From positions 25,902-89,901 of the forward strand of contig DDQG01000015.1 in NCBI GenBank assembly GCA_002342585.1: DNA of 64,000 nt, read 5' to 3'. The notes beneath the pieces are model-generated. The model saw only the letters and a list, made by a program, of their open reading frames with translations. It ran no database searches and was not told where the DNA came from. This document shows positions 1 to 7,966 of this stretch, piece after piece. Every line of letters starts with the position of its first letter. Positions within the stretch are counted from its first letter, which is position 1. Both the position numbers and the translations under genes were made by a program. This DNA is from Prevotellaceae bacterium UBA2448 (GTDB taxonomy: Bacteria; Bacteroidota; Bacteroidia; Bacteroidales; Bacteroidaceae).

Positions 1-18
1 ATAAGATAGACTTTACCG

Positions 19-792
19 ATGAGAAAATACCAGAAGAATCTTATTGTTTCCGAGGTAGAACATCTAAGTGAAAAATATGTTCTACTGAAGCTTACAGATA
101 ACGAACCGCTCCCAGAAATCCATCCTGGACAGTTCGTAGAAGTGTTAACACCCAACAGTAAGACACTTTTGCGACGTCCTATATCTGTAAATTACGTGGA
201 TCGTGATAATAATAAACTTTGGTTGCTCATAGCTATGATAGGCGATGGCACAAAGGCGATTGGTAGTCTTCGTCCTGGCGATTTGTTGAATTTGGTGTTT
301 CCTTTAGGAAATGGTTTTTCTCCTGTTCAGAAAGTTGGAGAAGAGGTTTTGCTCGTAGGAGGTGGAGTAGGCATTGCCCCTCTGCTTGAGTACGGTAAAT
401 ACCTGAAGGAGAATGGTGCAAAACCTTCCTTCTTGCTTGGTGCACGTACTGCTGCTGACCTGCTTCTGATTGATAAGTTTGAATCAATAGCAAAAGTCTA
501 TATCACTACAGAAGATGCTTCGGCTGGAGAAAAGGGATTTGTCACTCAGCATTCAGTTCTGCAAAAGAAGAATTTCGATCGTATCTCTGTTTGCGGACCA
601 AAGCCAATGATGATGGCTATTGCTGGTTATGCTAAACAAGCCAATATCCCTTGCGAGGTAAGTTTAGAGAATATGATGGCTTGCGGACTTGGTGCATGTC
701 TATGTTGTGTTGAGAAAACAGTGAAAGGAAATGTGTGTGTGTGTACAGAAGGACCAGTATTTAATATAAATGACCTGACATGGCAGATATAA
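19..792 (+). CDS. pyrK: Dihydroorotate dehydrogenase electron-transfer subunit
   Basis: Iron-sulfur/FAD subunit that passes electrons from dihydroorotate oxidation by PyrD to NAD+, in cytoplasmic UMP synthesis. The 257 aa are usual for the family. An FAD-binding RRPISV motif lies at residues 52-57 and a glycine-rich NAD-binding loop, GGGVGIAP, at 114-121. The C-terminal 2Fe-2S cluster ligands are visible as Cys222, Cys227, Cys230 and Cys242. The ATG at 19 gives the expected N terminus. The 3' end overlaps pyrD by 13 bases, so the two subunits are probably translationally coupled. The promoter lies upstream of the window. Confidence 0.95.
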   Translation: MRKYQKNLIVSEVEHLSEKYVLLKLTDNEPLPEIHPGQFVEVLTPNSKTLLRRPISVNYVDRDNNKLWLLIAMIGDGTKAIGSLRPGDLLNLVFPLGNGFSPVQKVGEEVLLVGGGVGIAPLLEYGKYLKENGAKPSFLLGARTAADLLLIDKFESIAKVYITTEDASAGEKGFVTQHSVLQKKNFDRISVCGPKPMMMAIAGYAKQANIPCEVSLENMMACGLGACLCCVEKTVKGNVCVCTEGPVFNINDLTWQI

Positions 793-1688
793 ATGTAAAC
801 ATAGCTGGCATACAGATGAAGACTCCAGTGATGACCGCCTCTGGTACCTTTGGTTATGGTCTGGAGTATGCCGATCTAGTAAATTTGGAAGACATAGGTG
901 CTATTATTGTAAAGGGTACCACTTTCAATGCGCGCCAAGGTAACGACTATCCCCGTATGGCTGAAACTCCTTCGGGTATGCTCAATTGTGTTGGTCTGCA
1001 AAATAAAGGTGTGAAGTATTTCTGCAAGCATATATATCCTAAGATAAAGGATTTGAAGACCAATATGTTGGTTAATGTAAGTGGTTCTGCTCCCGAAGAC
1101 TACGCACAATGTGCAGAACAAATCAATGAACTCGAACATATTCCTGCTATCGAACTGAATATTTCATGTCCGAATGTAAAACAAGGTGGTATGGCTTTTG
1201 GTGTCACTACCACAGGAGCGGCATCTGTAGTTAAAGCTGTTCGAGCCGTATATCATAAGCCTATCATAGTAAAACTTTCTCCTAATGTAACAAGCATTGC
1301 AGACATAGCTCGTGCTGTACAGGACGAGGGAGCCGATGCTCTTTCATGTATCAACACACTGATGGGTATGTCTATTGACATAGAAAGACGCCGTCCACGT
1401 CTTTCTATATCTACTGGGGGACTTTCTGGTCCTGCCGTCAAACCTGTTGCTGTACGTTGCGTATGGCAGGTAGCACAGGCTGTTAAGATTCCAATTGTTG
1501 GATTAGGAGGTATTTCTTCCGCTGAAGATGCTATAGAATTTATGATGGCTGGAGCTTCTGCTGTTCAAGTGGGTACAGCAAATTTTATTAATCCTGCTAT
1601 CTCTGTGAAGATATCTCAAGGTATAAACGACTGGCTTGATAATCATGGCTATCGTTCCGTTCAAGAAATTGTAGGAGCTATATTATAA
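780..1688 (+). CDS. pyrD: Dihydroorotate dehydrogenase (class 1B) catalytic subunit
   Basis: FMN enzyme that oxidises dihydroorotate to orotate, the fourth step of pyrimidine synthesis. Class 1B is indicated by the active-site cysteine Cys130 in NISCPN, by the pairing with PyrK immediately upstream, and by the 302-aa length with no membrane-targeting N terminus. The C-terminal part carries the phosphate-binding glycine motifs of a TIM barrel (VGLGGISS, then QVGTANF). It overlaps pyrK by 13 bases and is followed after 3 bases by a DUF3256 gene, so all three probably share a transcript. Confidence 0.96.
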   Translation: MADINVNIAGIQMKTPVMTASGTFGYGLEYADLVNLEDIGAIIVKGTTFNARQGNDYPRMAETPSGMLNCVGLQNKGVKYFCKHIYPKIKDLKTNMLVNVSGSAPEDYAQCAEQINELEHIPAIELNISCPNVKQGGMAFGVTTTGAASVVKAVRAVYHKPIIVKLSPNVTSIADIARAVQDEGADALSCINTLMGMSIDIERRRPRLSISTGGLSGPAVKPVAVRCVWQVAQAVKIPIVGLGGISSAEDAIEFMMAGASAVQVGTANFINPAISVKISQGINDWLDNHGYRSVQEIVGAIL

Positions 1689-1691
1689 TAA

Positions 1692-2261
1692 ATGAGCATG
1701 AAGGCATTTATCACACTAATCATTTCATTCCTTTCCATAACTGTTCACGCACAAACAATGCGTGAGGTATTACCTGCAATGCCAGACAGTATATGCCGAC
1801 TGCTTACCCATAATAATTTACTCGATTTTCCTGATTATCTTGATACTCAGATGAAAGCTGAAGTGCGCAATCGACTTGGTGGAAATAGTGAAATGCAAAC
1901 TCTTACTGAAGACTACTCACTCATCAGAGTGTCTGAATCTTCAACCCTCCAACTGAAGTTACTTCCTTTATCCAAGAAAAAAATAATATGTGCTGTCTAT
2001 ACATACTTTATTAATGATAGTACAGCAGATAGCCAAATAATGTTTTACGATCTAAAGTGGCAACCACTTATTGCGGATAAATATATAAATGTGAAAAGAG
2101 AACCAAATACACTTGTTCAGGCAACACTCTCATCCTCTAATATAGATGTTAAGTTGCGAACAGTCAGTCCATTTGGCATTACATCTATAGACGATAACAC
2201 ACATGTTTCAGACCAACCATCTGTAGTTATTGTCCACTGGAATGGAAAGAGATTTAAATAA
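1692..2261 (+). CDS. DUF3256 family exported protein
   Basis: Protein of 189 aa with an N-terminal signal peptide (hydrophobic residues 3-20 ending in VHAQ), so periplasmic or outer-membrane associated. The mature part begins TMREVLPAMPDSICRLL and matches my recollection of the Bacteroidota-specific DUF3256 family, whose function is unknown. It starts 3 bases after the pyrD stop, so it is co-transcribed with pyrKD. That position may be conserved without any functional link. No catalytic motif is visible. Confidence 0.75.
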   Translation: MSMKAFITLIISFLSITVHAQTMREVLPAMPDSICRLLTHNNLLDFPDYLDTQMKAEVRNRLGGNSEMQTLTEDYSLIRVSESSTLQLKLLPLSKKKIICAVYTYFINDSTADSQIMFYDLKWQPLIADKYINVKREPNTLVQATLSSSNIDVKLRTVSPFGITSIDDNTHVSDQPSVVIVHWNGKRFK

Positions 2262-2318
2262 TGAATTCTATATTTTGATGATTGAATATTAAAAACTTAT
2301 TACTAAAATAAAATTACT

Positions 2319-3791
2319 ATGAAAGCTTTAAATGCTCGCACAGCTCCAAAGAGCTCTGCACCTGAAAAAATCATTCAGTTTGGTGAAGGTAATTTCCTTC
2401 GCGCATTTGTTGATTGGATTATTTACAACATGAATCAAAAGACGGATTTCAATTCATCTGTTGTTGTTGTTCAGCCAATCGACAAAGGTATGGTTGAGTG
2501 GCTTAACGGACAGGACTGCCTTTATCACGTCAATCTTCAGGGACGTCAGAATGGTAAACCTGTTAACGAACTCACTCGTATTGACGTTATTAGTCGTGCA
2601 CTTAACCCATATAGCCAAAATGCTGCATTCATGGCTATTGCCGATCAACCAGAGATTCGTTTCGTTATTTCTAACACTACAGAAGCTGGTATTGCATTTG
2701 ATCCTAACTGCAAATTCTCCGATGCTCCTGCAAGTAGCTATCCGGGTAAACTTACACAACTTCTTTACCGGCGTTTTCAGACATTTAAGGGCGATCCCAA
2801 GAAGGGACTTATCATTATGCCTTGTGAACTTATATTCCTCAATGGTCACCATTTGAAAGAATGTATCTATCAGTACATCGAACTATGGAAGAACGACTTC
2901 GGTAAGGACTATGAGAAATTTAAGAACTGGTTTACAAAGTACTGCTATGTTTGTGCAACACTTGTAGACCGTATTGTTCCAGGATTCCCTCGCAAAGAAA
3001 TTGCACAGATTCAGAAGAAAGTATGTTATGCTGACAACCTCGTTGTTCAGGCAGAAATTTTCCATCTCTGGGTAATCGAAAAACCGGAGAATATGTCTAT
3101 CGCTCAACTTCGTAAAGAATTCCCAGCAGAGAAGGCAGGTCTTCACGTACTCATTGCAGAAAGTGAAAAACCATATCACGAACGCAAGGTAACACTCCTC
3201 AATGGCCCTCATACAGTACTTTCACCAGTTGCTTACCTCAGCGGTATCAACATCGTGCGTGATGCACTCCATCATCCAGTTGTTGGCAAATACATCAAGA
3301 AGGTACAATATGATGAACTCATGCAAACACTCAACCTACCGATGGCAGAATTGCAGCAGTTTGCAGCTGATGTTCTTGAGCGTTTTGATAACCCATATGT
3401 TGATCATCAGGTTACATCAATTATGCTTAACTCTTTCCCTAAGTACGAAACTCGTGACTTGCCAGGTGTAAAGGTTTATCTACAGCGTAAAGGTGAATTA
3501 CCCAAAGGACTTGTTATGGGTCTTGCTGCAATCATCACATACTACAAAGGTGGTGTTCGTGCCGATGGCGCAGAAATTGTTCCAAATGATGCACCGGAAA
3601 TCATGCAGATGCTCAAGGACCTTTGGGCAACAGGTGATACACAGCGTGTAGCTGAAGGTGTACTTGCAGCTGAGAATATCTGGAAGGAAAATCTTAATCA
3701 GACAGTTCCTGGTCTTACTGCTCTCGTAAAAGAATACCTTGATCTCATCCAACAGAAAGGTATGCTTGAAGCCGTAAAGACTATACTTTAA
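2319..3791 (+). CDS. uxaB: Tagaturonate reductase (altronate oxidoreductase)
   Basis: NADH-dependent interconversion of D-tagaturonate and D-altronate in galacturonate catabolism; a long-chain mannitol-dehydrogenase family member. The N terminus carries the nucleotide-binding FGEGNFLRAFVDW (about residues 22-34), and the 490 aa fit UxaB. A catalytic-lysine region of the family is recognisable near KVTLLNGPHTVLSP (about residues 291-304). No uxaA, uxaC, kdgK or pectin-degradation gene lies in the window, so it is an orphan here. A perfect bidirectional terminator follows 20 bases after the stop. Mannonate oxidoreductase (UxuB) is the alternative, considered less likely. Confidence 0.85.
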   Translation: MKALNARTAPKSSAPEKIIQFGEGNFLRAFVDWIIYNMNQKTDFNSSVVVVQPIDKGMVEWLNGQDCLYHVNLQGRQNGKPVNELTRIDVISRALNPYSQNAAFMAIADQPEIRFVISNTTEAGIAFDPNCKFSDAPASSYPGKLTQLLYRRFQTFKGDPKKGLIIMPCELIFLNGHHLKECIYQYIELWKNDFGKDYEKFKNWFTKYCYVCATLVDRIVPGFPRKEIAQIQKKVCYADNLVVQAEIFHLWVIEKPENMSIAQLRKEFPAEKAGLHVLIAESEKPYHERKVTLLNGPHTVLSPVAYLSGINIVRDALHHPVVGKYIKKVQYDELMQTLNLPMAELQQFAADVLERFDNPYVDHQVTSIMLNSFPKYETRDLPGVKVYLQRKGELPKGLVMGLAAIITYYKGGVRADGAEIVPNDAPEIMQMLKDLWATGDTQRVAEGVLAAENIWKENLNQTVPGLTALVKEYLDLIQQKGMLEAVKTIL

Positions 3792-3811
3792 ATATTAATA
3801 ACTTTCAATAT

Positions 3812-3846
3812 AAAAGTGAGCTCAGTATCGTACTGAGCTCACTTTT
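3812..3846. terminator. Perfect bidirectional intrinsic terminator
   Basis: Two 16-base arms (3812-3827 and 3831-3846) pair without mismatch around a TCG loop. The arms begin with AAAA and end with TTTT, so the hairpin has a T-tract on both strands. It sits between convergent uxaB (+) and the 2-hydroxyacid dehydrogenase (-), whose stop codon is the next base. Confidence 0.95.
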
Positions 3847-4800
3847 TTAATTTACTTGATTTATTGGTTCTCCACCAATAAATGCCTTGATGTTTTCTAT
3901 ACATATGTTGAGGAGTCGAGTTCTCGCTTCCTTCGTTGCCCATGCTATATGTGGAGTGAGATAACAGTATGGAGCTGAAAGTAAAGGGTTGTCTTCCTTT
4001 GGGGGCTCTGTAGTGAGTACGTCGGCTCCGTATGCAGCGATAATTCCTTTATGGAGAGCTGTTGCTACAGCATTGTCATCAACAAGTGGTCCGCGAGCTG
4101 TATTTATAAGGATAGCAGATGGCTTCATTGTTGCAAGTGTTTCCTTGTTTATCATGTGACGGGTTGAATCGGTCAAAGGACAATGTAGACTGATGATATC
4201 GCTTTCGGAATAAAGTTGTTCGAGTGTAACCTTGCGGATTCCGTTTGGCAATTCGTCTTCGTCTTTTGATGTATATGCCATCACATTAAGTCCGAAAGCT
4301 TGAGCTATACGGGCTGTAGCCATACCTGTATTACCAAGTCCGATTATACCCATGCGTTTTCCATAAAGTTCTGTCAGGTTGTGATCGAGATAGCAAAAAT
4401 CAGATGAATTTGTCCATCGCCCTTTTCTATTTTCACGAGCATAGTGTTCCACTCGACTTACAATATTTAAAATATGTGCAAATACCATTTGTGCAACACT
4501 CTCTGTGCTGTAGGCTGGTATATTGGTGACAACGATGTTCTGTCGACTTGCCACCTCAAGGTCAACTACGTTATATCCTGTTGCAAGAACACCGATGTAT
4601 TGAAGTCGGGGTAACATATTTAGTGTAGTTGCATCAAGAACAACCTTATTCGTCAGAATGATTTCTGCACCTTTGCATCGATCGATTACTTCATCTTCAC
4701 TTGTGCGTTCATATATTATAACTTCGCCAAATTGGTTCAGTTCGTCCCAACTAAGGTCACCGGGATTGACGGAGAATCCGTCTAGAATAACTATTCGCAT
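3847..4800 (-). CDS. D-2-hydroxyacid dehydrogenase (NAD-dependent; glycerate/hydroxypyruvate type?)
   Basis: NAD-dependent D-isomer specific 2-hydroxyacid dehydrogenase of 317 aa. Visible are the dinucleotide fold GIIGLGNTGMATARIA (about residues 150-165), the catalytic-Arg motif INTARGPLVDD, the Glu motif TTEPP and the catalytic His in TPHIAWA near the C terminus. The substrate cannot be read from sequence; hydroxypyruvate/glycerate is the commonest assignment for this subtype. An upstream in-frame TTG at 4809 exists, but the ATG at 4800 gives the standard MRIVILDG start. The gene runs just after the porin operon (31 bases) and may be read with it. Confidence 0.88.
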   Translation of the reverse strand: MRIVILDGFSVNPGDLSWDELNQFGEVIIYERTSEDEVIDRCKGAEIILTNKVVLDATTLNMLPRLQYIGVLATGYNVVDLEVASRQNIVVTNIPAYSTESVAQMVFAHILNIVSRVEHYARENRKGRWTNSSDFCYLDHNLTELYGKRMGIIGLGNTGMATARIAQAFGLNVMAYTSKDEDELPNGIRKVTLEQLYSESDIISLHCPLTDSTRHMINKETLATMKPSAILINTARGPLVDDNAVATALHKGIIAAYGADVLTTEPPKEDNPLLSAPYCYLTPHIAWATKEARTRLLNICIENIKAFIGGEPINQVN

Positions 4801-4830
4801 ATGTAACAAAGTTCGTTTCTGAATAAAAAA

Positions 4831-6921
4831 TTAGTCGTAGAAATTCCAACTCAAGCCGAAGTGTACACCTGTAGGACTGGCAGGATAACCAGGAGCCCAG
4901 AAATACCGGTTTGTTCCTGCATTAGCATGGTAGTATTGTACGTAAAAGCGCAATTTCTTTAAGTCAAAATTGGCATATAAGCTAATGATAGGGAAGTTGC
5001 CTATTTTCGTTGAGTAGTTCGGATCTTGATTACAGAACATGCCAAGGGTGGGGGAATAAGTAGGAGCATCGTATTTTGTGAAGAATTTCATATCGGCTCC
5101 TAATTCCGTGTGCAGTACTTTAGCAATGCGAAAATCAAGATAAAGATTATGATATGTAGAAAGTAATGGTAGAGGTAACACAGTTTGATGAGTTGACTTC
5201 TGTAGTGTTATGTCGTTGTCGAAATGTAATATTCCTAATCTAAAATTCTGTTGTAAATTGACTGTAAACACTTGAATCATATCATAGTGTTGAGTTGGAG
5301 CCCATGTATTTGTAAAACGCTGAGATAAAGATGGCGGATTGAGAACAGGCGTGAGAGTGTTTTGGAAATATGTGTAGTTCTTTACGTTTTCAATTGCTCC
5401 TATAAGTGTTGTTTTAGTTTTGCGTGAAATTAGTACTGCTTCAATACGCATTTTCCATTCCTTTGATGCATCAAAGTCGTACCAAGTGTAGCGGCTATGA
5501 TAGTGACGTACATAGTAAGAGGGAAGTTGGTTCTTTACAAATGCATTGAGGGCAACTTGAGCAGAGTCTTTCAAGAAAACAAAATTAAATTCAGTATGAC
5601 CATTTATTTCAAAATCGCCTATGCGCTCTCCTGCAAAATTAAATTGTGCATTTATGTTGAAATGTAGTTTTCTTCCTTGAGTGCGTAAAATTTGTGCTCC
5701 AAAGAAAAGGTCGTTGTATTTTTTAGATAAGGTTGGATATAAAGTAGAACCTTTTTCGACAACAGAGTCAATCATGTTGTAGTTTTTGTACTCATGACCA
5801 ATATAAGCATTGATTCCAAAAGCTGCATATCGATTGAACCCTTCACATAGAGATAATCCTACAATATTCTTTAATGCGAAATGTTTTGTACGATCCTGTG
5901 TGGTATCAGTAACAAAATACTCATGTGTATAGTAGTTCTGGGGTTTATTATACTGACGGTAGTTCTTCATGTACTTCCCAAGTTTCAAAGTGTGAAAAAC
6001 CCGAGTTACTGGAACGAAAATTGTTTTCATTCCAGTTGTATCTGAAGGATCTATTTTATGATAACCTATATTATAATGATGATTGTAGAAGAAGACATCG
6101 TTTTCTTGACGGTTCCATGTGTTGGACAAATAAACAGGAATATCGTTCGATGAGTTTTGGGTACTTCTATGAGTTTCGGGAGCAGTAATGTATGTCTCGT
6201 CTGTAATACCACCATTCTCTGCCATCTTCATGAAGTTGTGCTGATAGTATGTGTGAAAGTCGTATTTCTCTCCGAGATATGATGCCCATGCTGAAGCATT
6301 CATGAATGATGTCGACTGGGAGTCGTAATATCCCTGTCCGTACATATAGTCGAACATTCCTCCGAAGTTAATACGTTTACCAACATTATTAGTGTAAATA
6401 GCTTTCACATGATCATATCCTGTTTCTTTTCCTCCACAGAAATTGTAGGCGATATTCATGTATGGGGATTTTGTATTGTAATGCAAACACTTATCGATAG
6501 TTCGGAAAAACTGATCCATCGGAGTGAGGAACATAAAGTCCATTACATCTGGACGTTCTATATAGATACGTGACATTCGAGGAGAACCGAGGTTTCCTAG
6601 TGTATTATAGTGTCCGTTTATACCTTCAGGAAGATTTGAATTCTGATACTGATGATGAAGTGTATCTACAGGAACTGATGTCATGTTTCCGTAAACTTCG
6701 TCAAGCACCCAAGCTCGGATAGAAGTTGGAACTACCTTTTTGCCGTTTTTTTTATTAAATACGCTATCATTTGCATCGGCATAAGTGTCAGTATTTGCTT
6801 CCAACTCACGCACAATGCGTTGTGAATGTACACTTAAAGTAGAGAGTACACAAAAAAACAAAGAAACGAGTAGTCTGATTCTTTGTACAGGATTGTTATG
6901 TGAGATGAATTGCAGTATCAT
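4831..6921 (-). CDS. Putative outer-membrane porin (Porin_10 family)
   Basis: Outer-membrane beta-barrel of 696 aa. An N-terminal hydrophobic signal segment (residues 17-33, ending VHSQ) is followed by a long series of alternating aromatic/polar strands, and the protein ends in FGLSWNFYD, a typical aromatic C terminus for barrel insertion. The pattern fits the Bacteroidota 'putative porin' family (PF14121). No plug or TonB box is seen, so it is unlikely to be a SusC-type receptor. The start codon shares one base with the upstream stop (TGATG), showing tight coupling with the small membrane protein gene. Transported substrate unknown. Confidence 0.8.
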   Translation of the reverse strand: MILQFISHNNPVQRIRLLVSLFFCVLSTLSVHSQRIVRELEANTDTYADANDSVFNKKNGKKVVPTSIRAWVLDEVYGNMTSVPVDTLHHQYQNSNLPEGINGHYNTLGNLGSPRMSRIYIERPDVMDFMFLTPMDQFFRTIDKCLHYNTKSPYMNIAYNFCGGKETGYDHVKAIYTNNVGKRINFGGMFDYMYGQGYYDSQSTSFMNASAWASYLGEKYDFHTYYQHNFMKMAENGGITDETYITAPETHRSTQNSSNDIPVYLSNTWNRQENDVFFYNHHYNIGYHKIDPSDTTGMKTIFVPVTRVFHTLKLGKYMKNYRQYNKPQNYYTHEYFVTDTTQDRTKHFALKNIVGLSLCEGFNRYAAFGINAYIGHEYKNYNMIDSVVEKGSTLYPTLSKKYNDLFFGAQILRTQGRKLHFNINAQFNFAGERIGDFEINGHTEFNFVFLKDSAQVALNAFVKNQLPSYYVRHYHSRYTWYDFDASKEWKMRIEAVLISRKTKTTLIGAIENVKNYTYFQNTLTPVLNPPSLSQRFTNTWAPTQHYDMIQVFTVNLQQNFRLGILHFDNDITLQKSTHQTVLPLPLLSTYHNLYLDFRIAKVLHTELGADMKFFTKYDAPTYSPTLGMFCNQDPNYSTKIGNFPIISLYANFDLKKLRFYVQYYHANAGTNRYFWAPGYPASPTGVHFGLSWNFYD

Positions 6922-7184
6922 CAGAACATGAAACGTAAGTAAAACTCTATAATTTTCAAAATCATAGATCCGAAACCAAAAGAGAAGAATAGAATTTTAT
7001 TCTCAGGAAAAACAAAATAGATAATAATAGTGAGTATGAAACCAACCATGAAAAGGGTATTGAGTACTCTACGAGCAGTTAGAATGCTCGTAGAATTTCC
7101 TTTTGATGGACGATGCCATTTGCTTTCGCATTTACTTTCGTTTACGGCGTCAGCAATTATTTTATCTATTTCGTTACTTTTCAC
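6921..7184 (-). CDS. Small two-helix membrane protein
   Basis: Protein of 87 aa with a polar, charged N terminus (residues 1-38) and two hydrophobic segments, about residues 41-60 and 64-84. I do not recognise a family. Coding support comes from the tight arrangement: its ATG overlaps the stop of the DUF4468 gene as ATGA, and its own stop overlaps the porin start by one base. The three genes therefore form one operon from the promoter at 7857-7864. Confidence 0.7.
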   Translation of the reverse strand: MKSNEIDKIIADAVNESKCESKWHRPSKGNSTSILTARRVLNTLFMVGFILTIIIYFVFPENKILFFSFGFGSMILKIIEFYLRFMF

Positions 7185-7825
7185 TTTATCATTTGTTCTA
7201 TTTCATCAGCCAGTTCATTGAACAGGTCAATTGTCTTAACACGGAATTTACCATTAATTCGTCTCAACTCGCCTTTTTTGTTCAGTGCTTCTTCATCGGT
7301 AATCCATTCTTCTGCAGTAAGACGAGTTTTGTCGCTGCTACCTTCATAGACATATGCAATATTGTCCATCTTTAGGTCTACCTTACCGTCACTGATTGTG
7401 ATAGTTAGGTTATAAAACACCTGAGTGTAATCCTGTGATAAAGCACGATTTGAGAAAATCAGTTCCTCTGCACCCTGTGCAACTATTACTCCTTCTTCCT
7501 TATCTGCTCTAGTCACACGAGAAAAATCAATGTTCTTAAAAAAATTAGGCTCTTTCCATTCTCCGCGACGTGTATTTGGTTCAAAACGCAAAGATGCAAA
7601 AGAAGCAACTTGAGTGTATATGTAATCTTTTGGACGTGCAAAAGCTTGAATCTCCTTTGTGAAGACGACTTTACCATTTACTACTGGTACAGCGCCCTTA
7701 GCCTGATACTCAGACATGTCTGCTTTCTGAGTGTATAGTTTTTTTGTACTGATAAGACCACGCTGAGCCTGAACTATACCAAAAGGTATGATAAATATCA
7801 ATGATGCAATGATATACTTTTTCAT
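7181..7825 (-). CDS. DUF4468 domain-containing exported protein
   Basis: Exported protein of 214 aa with a signal peptide (residues 1-20, ending IVQAQ). The following region (VVFTKEIQAFARPKDYIYTQVASFASLRF) matches the Bacteroidota DUF4468 domain, a TBP-like fold of unknown function found in envelope proteins. It is first in a three-gene operon with a small membrane protein and a porin. A good promoter lies upstream (TACCTTTG on the minus strand at 7857-7864), divergent from the promoter of the large secreted protein. Confidence 0.8.
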   Translation of the reverse strand: MKKYIIASLIFIIPFGIVQAQRGLISTKKLYTQKADMSEYQAKGAVPVVNGKVVFTKEIQAFARPKDYIYTQVASFASLRFEPNTRRGEWKEPNFFKNIDFSRVTRADKEEGVIVAQGAEELIFSNRALSQDYTQVFYNLTITISDGKVDLKMDNIAYVYEGSSDKTRLTAEEWITDEEALNKKGELRRINGKFRVKTIDLFNELADEIEQMIK

Positions 7826-7856
7826 ATGCGTACAAGTTTTAGTTTCTTAATAGCGA

Positions 7857-7864
7857 CAAAGGTA
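7857..7864 (-). promoter_or_regulatory. Bacteroidota -7 box for the DUF4468-porin operon
   Basis: Reads TACCTTTG on the minus strand, matching TAnnTTTG, 32 bases before the ATG at 7825. A TTTG suited to the -33 element lies at 7884-7887, giving a 19-base spacer. Confidence 0.75.
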
Positions 7865-7928
7865 AGGAAAAATGATGATTTGACAAAGATTTTGTAGATG
7901 ATTAACGAATTTAGTCAGATATAAATTG

Positions 7929-7936
7929 TACTTTTG
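7929..7936 (+). promoter_or_regulatory. Bacteroidota -7 box for the large secreted protein
   Basis: Reads TACTTTTG, matching TAnnTTTG, 30 bases before the ATG at 7967. It excludes the in-frame TTG at 7934 as a start. It is divergent from the -7 box at 7857-7864, so one 65-base region serves both directions. Confidence 0.7.
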
Positions 7937-7966
7937 TGCCGAAATAATCTTAATTTGCATAATTAC

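Noticed and set aside
2454..2856. Open frames of about 130 codons on both strands within uxaB
   Set aside because: Internal to a well-supported gene in another frame.
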